From: Pseudahrensia aquimaris
GTDB taxonomy: Bacteria; Pseudomonadota; Alphaproteobacteria; Rhizobiales; Rhizobiaceae
Assembly (NCBI RefSeq): GCF_042676045.1
Contig: NZ_JBHTJV010000002.1
Location: 731,579 to 795,578, forward strand
Length of the DNA stretch: 64,000 nucleotides
Reading direction: 5' to 3'
Shown: positions 1 through 6,552 of the stretch, piece after piece
Numbering within the stretch: position 1 is the stretch's first letter
Layout: every line of letters begins with the position of its first letter
Program-made: the position numbers and the translations under genes
The notes under the pieces: model-generated
Seen by the model: only the letters and a program-made list of their open reading frames with translations
Told to the model about the DNA's origin: nothing
The model's database searches: none

Positions 1-37
1 CAACTACGCCTGCTGCAATGGTTGTTTTGATGGACAT
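1..37 (-). CDS. 5' end of an unknown gene, cut by the window edge
   Basis: An ATG at 35-37 (minus strand) is preceded by a good ribosome-binding site (GGAGAG about 6 nt upstream) and opens a frame reading MSIKTTIAAGVV to the window edge. The gene is divergent from the HxlR regulator, a common arrangement in which the regulator controls its neighbour. Only twelve codons are visible. The start could suit a signal peptide or a Rossmann-type beta strand, and no function can be assigned. Confidence 0.5.
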   Translation of the reverse strand, partial: MSIKTTIAAGVV

Positions 38-111
38 CGTGTCTCTCCGTTGTGTGGTGCCTGTTGCTTTCAGGCGTGAGACATTGCATTAGTCACATAT
101 AGTTTGTATGG

Positions 112-128
112 AAAAGTAGGTACCTTTT
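112..128. promoter_or_regulatory. Possible HxlR operator (inverted repeat)
   Basis: A short inverted repeat with arms AAAAG and CTTTT around a 7-nt centre lies in the 117-bp divergent region between the truncated gene and the HxlR gene, 27 nt upstream of the regulator start. HxlR/DUF24 dimers bind short palindromes in such positions. The arms are only 5 bp, so this is weak. Confidence 0.25.
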
Positions 129-154
129 CGTAACCACTAAATGAGAGAGTTCAA

Positions 155-544
155 ATGTCTGATGTAGCTGAACCAAGCGACGGCCGCCGTGCCAAGGTCA
201 CGCCCGGTTTTGAATGCTGGGGTGTCTACTCCCGCGAGTGTCACACACGCCGGACACTATCGCGCATTGCCGACAAATGGACAATTCTGATCGTTGGTCG
301 ATTGACCCAAAGGGCATGTCGATTTGGAGAGTTGCGCCGCTCGATTGAAGGTATTTCGTCCAAAGTTCTCACCGAGCATCTCCGCGAGATGGAGGAGGAC
401 AATCTTTTGACGCGCACAGTAGAACCATCATCGCCACCAAAAGTGACCTATGAGCTTACAGAGCTTGGCCATGATCTAGGCAAAATTGCACTGGCCATGA
501 AAGACTGGGCTGAACGACATTCAGAGAGAGTGCGCCCGAAATAG
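155..544 (+). CDS. HxlR-family winged-helix transcriptional regulator
   Basis: A 129-residue protein of typical HxlR/DUF24 length. The signature core runs from about residue 20 to 120: Cys21 and Cys29 near the N-terminus, then RIADKWTILIVGRL (first helices), RFGELRRSIEGISSKVLTEHL (recognition helix and turn) and VTYELTELG (the wing). Family members often sense aldehydes, quinones or other electrophiles through N-terminal cysteines and control a divergent oxidoreductase or efflux gene. The divergent gene at 1-37 is the natural candidate target but is cut off. The start codon is the first ATG, preceded by GAGAG. It lies inside the genomic island. Confidence 0.88.
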   Translation: MSDVAEPSDGRRAKVTPGFECWGVYSRECHTRRTLSRIADKWTILIVGRLTQRACRFGELRRSIEGISSKVLTEHLREMEEDNLLTRTVEPSSPPKVTYELTELGHDLGKIALAMKDWAERHSERVRPK

Positions 545-812
545 CGTTTCTTCCTTATAAGATCTCGGCGGCACAATTGTTTGGTCAATGGGATGTCGAA
601 CTGGACACAAGCTTAGGATGTAAACGTCAGCATTGTTCGCTCCGATAGCGTTAAACCATTCCTCCAAAAAAGCGATGTCAACGTCTGCTTCGGATGTTTT
701 TGTCTGCGAAATCCAACTTCCGCTTCCGGCCAGCTTGGCTGGGCTCGTGATACAACTACATGCTGCGCAGAAAGTTGGTTGGTAAACTGACCTAACAGAC
801 CTATTTCCACGA

Positions 813-1061
813 TTACTCGACTTTTGGTTTATCTAGTTCCGAAGCCATATCGTCTGGTTTGTGTAACTCCGTGCCCGTGTAAGAGGAGTAGGCGGCCTGT
901 AGCGCACACAAAATGAGATCGTTCATAGAAATGCCGACATCATCGGCCAGTCTTTGGATCATGGAATGTTGATTTCTCGGTATACGCAGGCTGAAGCGAG
1001 CGTTGCCGCTTTCAAGTGCAGATTTTTTGTGTTCCTCAATCAGATCTGTGAATTTACTCAT
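813..1061 (-). CDS. Small ribbon-helix-helix protein, putative ParG/CopG-like partner of ParA
   Basis: An 82-residue protein starting at ATG 1061, overlapping the last 8 nt of the ParA gene and so translationally coupled to it. Residues 20-58 fit a ribbon-helix-helix fold: a basic strand (ARFSLRIP), a helix (NQHSMIQRLADDVG) and a second helix (SMNDLILCALQAA). The acidic and polar tails look disordered. In type Ib partition systems a short RHH protein (ParG, CopG-like) follows a small ParA/ParF ATPase and binds the centromere, which matches this arrangement. A HicB/Arc-like antitoxin or plain repressor role is possible, but no toxin gene is next to it. Confidence 0.65.
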   Translation of the reverse strand: MSKFTDLIEEHKKSALESGNARFSLRIPRNQHSMIQRLADDVGISMNDLILCALQAAYSSYTGTELHKPDDMASELDKPKVE

Positions 1062-1743
1062 TTTCTGCAATGCCCTTTTGGTTTGGATCCACGGCCTCCA
1101 AAGCGATTTCTCGTAAGGATTTCGCGACTGAGCAGTTGTAATCAAGCTCGCCGATGCCAAATCCGATAGCGCTGGCATCGTGTAGTTTGACCGATTCCGG
1201 TAGATGAGTATCAAGTAGCTTTGGTACTTCCTCTACCGCTTGTAATCTCATCTTGCTGGGGGAGCGGCCTCGATTGAAAACTACTCCAAAATCAAGACCT
1301 TCGATATTTTGCGCAGCGTGCACCATTAAATTTGTTCGCTCGATGTCAAAAATTGACGACTGCGTTGGAAACAGCAGTTTATCAACTACCGATGCTAATT
1401 GACCGATGACGTTATTCGCATGTCCTGCAGTGTCAACCATGATTACATCATATGCTTGCGACCGGATTATTGAACTTTGTCGGAGTTCAGACAACTTGGT
1501 GGTAGACCAAGTAATTTTTGGTGAGCTTCCACGCTCTTGACGTCTCCGACACCAGCTTGCTGCTGATCGCTGATCAAAGTCGCAATCCACGATAGCAACT
1601 CTCAATCCAAACTGCGCATATGCGATAGCCAAGTTAGTAACGAGGGTTGTTTTTCCAACCCCACCCTTGCTACCTGCGACCCCAAGGACAAAACCACTCT
1701 CATCTGGCTTTCTATCTCGCAACTGCTGAATAAGACACTGCAT
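1054..1743 (-). CDS. ParA/Soj-family partition ATPase
   Basis: A 229-residue P-loop ATPase with a deviant Walker A box KGGVGKTT at residues 26-33, an A' region (VAIVDCDFDQRSAASWCRRR) and a Walker B-like VIMVDTAG. It lacks the N-terminal helix-turn-helix of type Ia ParA proteins, so its size and build match type Ib (ParF-like). The ATG lies directly against the integrase stop codon with no gap, and its 3' end overlaps the RHH gene, so the three are one operon. The usual role is positioning DNA over the nucleoid. Here it probably supports maintenance of the island when excised or replicating. Confidence 0.85.
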   Translation of the reverse strand: MQCLIQQLRDRKPDESGFVLGVAGSKGGVGKTTLVTNLAIAYAQFGLRVAIVDCDFDQRSAASWCRRRQERGSSPKITWSTTKLSELRQSSIIRSQAYDVIMVDTAGHANNVIGQLASVVDKLLFPTQSSIFDIERTNLMVHAAQNIEGLDFGVVFNRGRSPSKMRLQAVEEVPKLLDTHLPESVKLHDASAIGFGIGELDYNCSVAKSLREIALEAVDPNQKGIAENE

Positions 1744-3243
1744 CTATTTTTTGGGCCCATTCAGCTTGGAGGATCCCGATCTGTTGAGCAACTGATTAAG
1801 CCGCTTAGCCGTCTTTTTCTTTTTAACTTCCGAGACTTGTTTTACGTCCTTCGGCGATGGACGCGGGCGCTTGCCCCCCTTACGTCCCACCGACTTTTTT
1901 GCGTAGTGTTCGTCTGCCGTTGTATCAATCGCATGTCCCATCAAAGCAGCTACTATTCGCCCTTTGTCGGGGTGGTTTTCATAAGCAAGTTTAACGTCTG
2001 CCGCGAACTGATGACGACCGTCGTACAATCTGTGATTGTGATGTTTGTATTCTTTCTTGGTAGCCCATATTTTTTGGCATGCGATTTTCAGCAGACGCTG
2101 CGCTGCGTTTAGCAAAACTCGCCAATCCTCGTCATGCATGCCCCACGCAAGATCGTAGGTTTCTTGAAGAGCGATGATCAATCGTTCGCTGGGTTCCTCG
2201 AAAAAGAGTGTACGATGCGGCCCATGAGCACGGAGACCATCTTGGCTGTATTTACAGTTTTCTATCCTGACCCACATTACACCTTCTTCATTTTGTCCTG
2301 TATCAAAGTTGTTGAGTTCAATAGGCCGCATACCGGTTTCGCGAATAGCATGGAGCATGTGTCCGGCCACTTCGGAGAGCGCTGAGGAGCTTTCGCGTAA
2401 ATATTTCTCGATGCGACACAATTCATTGTCGCCAAGTTGATTTGGATATCGCGAAGACCTTGTTTGGCTGACATGAAATTTGGTCGGATCGAAAAGCTTA
2501 GAATCCGCAATTAGGAATGCCGCCAAATATGCAATCTGGTCCTGTGTGTTGCTGGCATCGATCGCAAGTTTGGCGAATGCAAACGCTGCTGATGAGTTGT
2601 AAACGGACTTTGTTCCACTCGCTAAACCACCCGCATGCTGCTTAATTTTCCGCGCAAGAGGAACTGCATTGTGTGCATTCAGCGCGGATCCTACAAAGCG
2701 TTTCGCCAATTTTGAGAACGTGACATCGTAGGTTGTCGGCGTAGTAGGAGTGCCATTTGAGATGCCGTCCACCCAAATGCAAAGTTGCGCGATTGCATGT
2801 GGCATCGGCATGTGCTCGATAATTGGGCGACTTGAAATTGAAGCTGCTAGCAGGTCGATATCTACGGTACGAAGTCTCAAGCTTTCGCCTAAATTGCATA
2901 GTGCGAAAGATACAAATTCACGACTGCCCCCGTTACCCAACATTTCGGGTAACGGCTCAGCCAACGTTGCAGACAACGGGTCTGACGACTGGTTAGGCAA
3001 CAGGTCTATTAACACCTTAGATTTTTCGTAGGTTGGCCCACCTCCTGTTGGAGAGTTTTCAGAAATTTCAATCCTGTCCGATGGTGCAGCCTGCTGTTCT
3101 TTTTTCAGGCTAGTGTCGAATGTATCTCGACGTTTAGTGTCATCCTGCGTTTCTGGTGCGGGGAGGGTAGTCGGTCGTTGATTTGGGAGTTTCATAATGC
3201 TCAGGAGCCAATGAAACTGAATTGTCACAGAAGGTGGAAACAT
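1744..3243 (-). CDS. Tyrosine recombinase (integrase) of the tRNA-Val island
   Basis: A 499-residue site-specific recombinase. The C-terminal catalytic domain shows the family residues: Arg306 in TGMRPIEL, Arg410-His411 in LYDGRHQFAAD, the LMGHAIDTTADEHY box and the nucleophile Tyr447. In the H-x-x-R box the first His is replaced by Tyr, a known variant. Residues 1-110 are polar and low in predicted structure. A basic Lys-rich tail follows the Tyr. The start is uncertain: ATG 3243 or ATG 3195 (giving MKLPNQ), and neither has a strong ribosome-binding site. It lies about 115 bp from the tRNA fragment that forms its attachment site and starts the int-parA-RHH operon. Confidence 0.82.
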   Translation of the reverse strand: MFPPSVTIQFHWLLSIMKLPNQRPTTLPAPETQDDTKRRDTFDTSLKKEQQAAPSDRIEISENSPTGGGPTYEKSKVLIDLLPNQSSDPLSATLAEPLPEMLGNGGSREFVSFALCNLGESLRLRTVDIDLLAASISSRPIIEHMPMPHAIAQLCIWVDGISNGTPTTPTTYDVTFSKLAKRFVGSALNAHNAVPLARKIKQHAGGLASGTKSVYNSSAAFAFAKLAIDASNTQDQIAYLAAFLIADSKLFDPTKFHVSQTRSSRYPNQLGDNELCRIEKYLRESSSALSEVAGHMLHAIRETGMRPIELNNFDTGQNEEGVMWVRIENCKYSQDGLRAHGPHRTLFFEEPSERLIIALQETYDLAWGMHDEDWRVLLNAAQRLLKIACQKIWATKKEYKHHNHRLYDGRHQFAADVKLAYENHPDKGRIVAALMGHAIDTTADEHYAKKSVGRKGGKRPRPSPKDVKQVSEVKKKKTAKRLNQLLNRSGSSKLNGPKK

Positions 3244-3244
3244 G

Positions 3245-3265
3245 ACTTGGTCAAAACTTGGTCAA
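3245..3265. repeat. Tandem 10-bp direct repeat upstream of the integrase
   Basis: The decamer ACTTGGTCAA occurs at 3245-3254 and again at 3256-3265, an 11-bp period that puts both copies on one face of the helix. It lies between the integrase start and the attachment site. Arm-type sites of tyrosine recombinases and operators of excisionase-like regulators both look like this. Which applies cannot be told from sequence. Confidence 0.5.
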
Positions 3266-3360
3266 GTTCCGGCCAAATCGGATGCTTACGTCTTAAAACA
3301 CTTCAAATCGAGACTAAATTTTCAAATTTTTTCTCATTATTTCAAGCGTTTGGCGCGTCA

Positions 3361-3413
3361 GCACTACATTGACATTGTAGGGGTCACTGGTTCAATCCCA
3401 GTATCGCCCACCA
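3361..3413 (+). other. attR-type attachment site: 3' fragment of tRNA-Val(GAC)
   Basis: The fragment contains a complete anticodon arm (stem CTACA/TGTAG at 3364-3368 and 3376-3380, loop TTGACAT with anticodon GAC at 3371-3373), a T arm (ACTGG, TTCAATC, CCAGT at 3386-3402), the 3' acceptor strand ATCGCCC, discriminator A and encoded CCA ending at 3413. The 5' acceptor strand and D arm are missing: the bases before 3361 do not contain the expected GGGCGAT or D-arm sequence. It is therefore not a functional tRNA gene but the shared core copied on integration into tRNA-Val. Confidence 0.85.
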
Positions 3414-3475
3414 TTTCTTCGGATATTTCAGTGGCTTAGTCGGGTTGTCATTTTGGTGTTGCCTTGCTTGCGCGA

Positions 3476-3862
3476 TCAGACCTTTTGCTCTGCCACCTCA
3501 AGATCTTCTTCCGGAACATCCAGTGTTGACCATTTAGATTGCTCGCTTGGCTTCGGCGGCGCTTCGCACGCTTTTGCGTGAATTGTCACTTTGGCCATGA
3601 AGTTTGCGGAAATTGGTGCGGTGACGAACAGGAAAGCCATGATCAGGACTTCGTGCATGGACCAGCCTTCGCCGAACAGGTCTGAATGCAGCATGGACGC
3701 GATCAACAGCGCGCCTACGCCGAGCGTGCCGACCTTTGTTGGCGCATGAAGGCGGGCCATTGCGTCATCAAAGCGAAGCAGACCAATTGCCCCGATGGCG
3801 ATGAAGCATGCGCCGACAAGCAGGCAGAAGCTGATAAAATAAAGGGCGGCGATCTCCATCAT
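3476..3862 (-). CDS. mnhG: Mnh/Mrp monovalent cation/H+ antiporter subunit G
   Basis: 128 residues with three hydrophobic segments in the first 95 residues and the MnhG signature GLLRFDDAMARLHAPTKVGT, followed by a charged cytoplasmic tail. It is the last gene of the operon and overlaps mnhF by 4 nt (ATGA). The seven-subunit complex exchanges Na+ (or K+) for protons across the inner membrane and supports salt and alkali tolerance. It is the first chromosomal gene to the right of the island. Confidence 0.93.
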   Translation of the reverse strand: MMEIAALYFISFCLLVGACFIAIGAIGLLRFDDAMARLHAPTKVGTLGVGALLIASMLHSDLFGEGWSMHEVLIMAFLFVTAPISANFMAKVTIHAKACEAPPKPSEQSKWSTLDVPEEDLEVAEQKV

Positions 3863-4146
3863 TCGATCATGTCTCCGCGTAGAATAAAGCGGGCATAGGC
3901 CACCGTGGAGACGAAGCCGAACATGGCGATGATAAGCGAAACCTCGAAATAAATTCGTGTTCCTTGCCAGATACCAAGCAGCACGATGACGCCGATGGCG
4001 TTCACAAACATCGTATCCAGCGCCAGTATGCGGTCGCTGGAACTGGGGCCTATGACCAGGCGAATGGTTGCCATCAATTGCGCCAGTGCCACGACGACGA
4101 AGGCAAAAATCAGGGCGAAATTCATCAGGCTTTGGGCGAAAATCAT
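3859..4146 (-). CDS. mnhF: Mnh/Mrp antiporter subunit F
   Basis: A 95-residue protein with three transmembrane helices and the family pattern RLVIGPSSSDRILALDTM in the first loop. It overlaps mnhE and mnhG by 4 nt on each side, which implies coupled translation and equal subunit supply. MrpF is a small structural subunit of the antiporter assembly. Confidence 0.93.
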   Translation of the reverse strand: MIFAQSLMNFALIFAFVVVALAQLMATIRLVIGPSSSDRILALDTMFVNAIGVIVLLGIWQGTRIYFEVSLIIAMFGFVSTVAYARFILRGDMIE

Positions 4147-4643
4147 ACGAAAATCTCCTTCAATCGGCGCTCATAGCGCTCTTTGATCTCCTCACGCACG
4201 GCGTCTGGATCTTCGGTGTGAAGTGCGTGGACGAGTAGATAGTGACCACAGTTCGACAAATCTGCAGAAATCGTGCCGGGCGTCAGCGTCACGGTGCCTG
4301 CAAGCACCGTGATGGCCTCTGGTTGACGCACGTCTATGGGAACGACAACCCAAGCGGGTTTCAATTTGGAATTTGGCTTGGTCAGAACGATCCAGCCGAC
4401 TTGTATGTTGGCGATGATAATATCCCAGATCACCAAAAGGCTATATTTTATCATCTTGCCCATTCGGAAATTGCTTGGGCGTTCGGGCCACCAAACGGCG
4501 GTCGCGCGTGGGATGATAATACCTAGAATAAAGCCGAAGACGACCATTCCAGCCGATACTTCGTTTTGCAGCAGCACCCAAACGATGGCGAGGAGCAGCG
4601 TCAGAAACGGATGGGGCAAAAGCCAGCGAACAAATGCGCTCAT
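4143..4643 (-). CDS. mnhE: Mnh/Mrp antiporter subunit E
   Basis: 166 residues when started at the ATG at 4643 (MSAFVRWLLPHPFLTLLL), one base after the mnhD stop. A longer in-frame extension to 4766 lies wholly inside mnhD and is not credible. Two N-terminal membrane helices are followed by a cytoplasmic domain containing VVPIDVRQPEAITVLAGTVTLTPGT, typical of MnhE. It belongs to the membrane antiporter complex. Confidence 0.92.
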   Translation of the reverse strand: MSAFVRWLLPHPFLTLLLAIVWVLLQNEVSAGMVVFGFILGIIIPRATAVWWPERPSNFRMGKMIKYSLLVIWDIIIANIQVGWIVLTKPNSKLKPAWVVVPIDVRQPEAITVLAGTVTLTPGTISADLSNCGHYLLVHALHTEDPDAVREEIKERYERRLKEIFV

Positions 4644-4644
4644 A

Positions 4645-6186
4645 TCAATTGCCTCCTGCCGGTGGGCTGAGTTTGCCCGGTGTTTCCAGAACGGTCGAGA
4701 TGTAAGGCTGTGGGTCGAATAATTGTTCTGATGTGGCGGCGAGGTAGTCATAGATTGGACCGGCAAAAATCGTATGCGCTACGATGAGGGCCAGAAGGCC
4801 ACCGACCGCGACATAGCTCAAGACATTTGGCTCTGGCGGCATGGCGTCATCTTGAGCCCGCTCGACGCTCTTTGCCTTCCAAAAGATAATGCTGCCAGCG
4901 CGAGAAAAGCCGACAATGCCAATAAGGCTGCTGATCAAGATAACTGCCCATACCCAAGCACCGTATGGCGTCGAGAAGGCGGCGTCCAGAATGAGCAGCT
5001 TGCCGACGAAGCCGGATAGCGGCGGTAGGCCCGCCATTGCTATGGCGGCAGCGAAGAACACTCCTGCGGTCATCGAAGCGCCTGCGACGGTTGGCTGCGG
5101 TGTTAGTACAAGGTTTTTCCGGCCAGTGCGAACGAGGTCAACGATGAGGAAAAGCGCTCCGGCGGCCAGCGTGGAATGGATCATGTAGTAAAGTGCGGCT
5201 GTTATGCTGTCCGGCGTGAATTTGGAGATTGCCACCATCACCATACCCATCGAGCCAATGACCGAGAACGTTACAAGTCGGTCTAGTTTTTTCGCGCCCA
5301 ACACGCCGATTGTGCCCAGCGCAAGCGATATAAGGGCGGCCGGCAGCAGCCATGTTCCGTGAAGGCCCGCCATGATTTCCATATCAGCGGGAAAGGCCAA
5401 AGTGTAGACGCGGATGATCGAATAAGCCCCCACTTTGGTCATGATAGCGAACAAGGCGGCGACTGGTGCGGGTGCTTCGGCGTAGCTGGAGGGGAGCCAG
5501 AAGTGCAACGGAACAACTGCTGCCTTGATCGCGAATACTAGCAGCAAAAGCACTGCCGCCACGCGGATGCCAACGCTGGCGGACGGGTCAATAAGTGTGA
5601 CGCGCTGGGCGAGGTCTGCCATGTTGAGCGTGCCGGTTTCCGCGTAGATTGCGCCGAGGGCAAACAGGAAAAGCGTCGAACCAAGCAGGTTAAACATCAC
5701 ATACTGCACGCCTGCGCGCAGTCGCACATTGCCGCCAGAATGGATCATCAAACCGTAGGAAGCGATGAGCAAGACTTCGAAAAAGACGAACAGATTGAAC
5801 AGATCGCCCGTCAGGAACGCGCCGATAATGCCCATGAGCTGAAACTGATAAAGCGCGTGAAAGTGCCGCCCACGCTCGTCCCAACCAGAGCCGATTGAGT
5901 GAAGCAGCACGAAGAAGGCGAGAACAGATGTAAGGAACACCATGACGGTAGAGAGCCGGTCTGCAACCAGTCCGATACCGAAGGGAGAGGCCCAATCGCC
6001 TAGTTGATAGAGCGAAATGGTGCCGTCAGATGCCTGCCATGCAAGGCCACCAGAAATTATCACAAGGGCGGCGACACCCGCGATCGATAAAGCCCGCTGA
6101 ATGCCGATGTGATAGCGGGCAGCCAGCACGATGAAAGGTGCGAGAATGGCCGGCAGAATGATCGGGGCGATAATCCAATGGTTCAT
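4645..6186 (-). CDS. mnhD: Mnh/Mrp antiporter subunit D (complex I NuoN/M-like)
   Basis: A 513-residue polytopic protein of the proton-conducting membrane family shared with NADH dehydrogenase subunits. Characteristic stretches are FNLFVFFEVLLIASYGLM, KAAVVPLHFWLPSSYAEAP and AGLPPLSGFVGKLLIL. The Glu in the FFEV helix and the Lys in the second motif correspond to conserved ion-path residues of the family. It overlaps mnhC by 4 nt. It is a core ion-translocating subunit. Confidence 0.95.
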   Translation of the reverse strand: MNHWIIAPIILPAILAPFIVLAARYHIGIQRALSIAGVAALVIISGGLAWQASDGTISLYQLGDWASPFGIGLVADRLSTVMVFLTSVLAFFVLLHSIGSGWDERGRHFHALYQFQLMGIIGAFLTGDLFNLFVFFEVLLIASYGLMIHSGGNVRLRAGVQYVMFNLLGSTLFLFALGAIYAETGTLNMADLAQRVTLIDPSASVGIRVAAVLLLLVFAIKAAVVPLHFWLPSSYAEAPAPVAALFAIMTKVGAYSIIRVYTLAFPADMEIMAGLHGTWLLPAALISLALGTIGVLGAKKLDRLVTFSVIGSMGMVMVAISKFTPDSITAALYYMIHSTLAAGALFLIVDLVRTGRKNLVLTPQPTVAGASMTAGVFFAAAIAMAGLPPLSGFVGKLLILDAAFSTPYGAWVWAVILISSLIGIVGFSRAGSIIFWKAKSVERAQDDAMPPEPNVLSYVAVGGLLALIVAHTIFAGPIYDYLAATSEQLFDPQPYISTVLETPGKLSPPAGGN

Positions 6187-6551
6187 TTCGCTGCCCCCGA
6201 ATTGTTTTCGGAAGTGCCGTCGTCGTCTTCAGCCGGATCGTTCACGTGGTCATCTTCGGACCCAAGAAACGCGCCGAGTGAGATCATCACCACAACAGCT
6301 GTCATGCCAAAGGAAATCACGATTGCTGTCAGCACTAATGCTTGGGGCAGGGGGTCGGCGTAGGTCGTCACGCCGTCTCGCAGAATGGGGGCGGAGCCGA
6401 TGGTGAGGCGACCGGATGCGAACAGGAAAACGTTCACCGCGTATGTGAGCAAAGCGATGCCTAGAATGACGGGGAAGGTGCGCAATCGCAGAACGAGATA
6501 CAGTCCGCCTGCGGTCAAAACACCAATGCCTGTGGCGACGAGAAGCTCCAT
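6183..6551 (-). CDS. mnhC: Mnh/Mrp antiporter subunit C (NuoK-like)
   Basis: 122 residues from the ATG at 6551 (MELLVATGIG), which sits one base after the mnhAB stop codon. The in-frame extension to 6626 would overlap mnhAB and is rejected. Three membrane helices carry the NuoK-like pattern GGLYLVLRLRTFPVILGIALL, then a family-typical region DPLPQALVLTAIVISFGMTA. The tail is acidic. It is a small subunit of the antiporter. Confidence 0.94.
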   Translation of the reverse strand: MELLVATGIGVLTAGGLYLVLRLRTFPVILGIALLTYAVNVFLFASGRLTIGSAPILRDGVTTYADPLPQALVLTAIVISFGMTAVVVMISLGAFLGSEDDHVNDPAEDDDGTSENNSGAAK

Positions 6552-6552
6552 G

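Larger units (their letters stand above)
1..3413. mobile_element. Right end of a genomic island integrated in tRNA-Val(GAC)
   Basis: The segment holds a tyrosine recombinase gene next to a partial tRNA-Val gene that has only its 3' part (3361-3413). Integration into the 3' end of a tRNA leaves an intact tRNA at one end of an island and a 3' fragment at the other. The fragment reads on the plus strand, so the island lies to its left and the intact tRNA should lie beyond the left edge of the window. Base composition here is visibly more AT-rich than in the antiporter operon to the right. Visible cargo is an HxlR regulator, a divergent truncated gene, and the integrase-ParA-RHH operon. The island type (ICE, satellite or prophage remnant) cannot be decided here. 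Confidence 0.75.

Noticed and set aside
613..810. 65-codon minus-strand frame in the gap after the HxlR gene
   Set aside because: No family resemblance and no ribosome-binding site; the gap 545-812 appears to hold no gene that I can support.
3361..3413. A functional tRNA-Val gene
   Set aside because: The 5' acceptor strand and D arm are missing, so it cannot fold into a tRNA.
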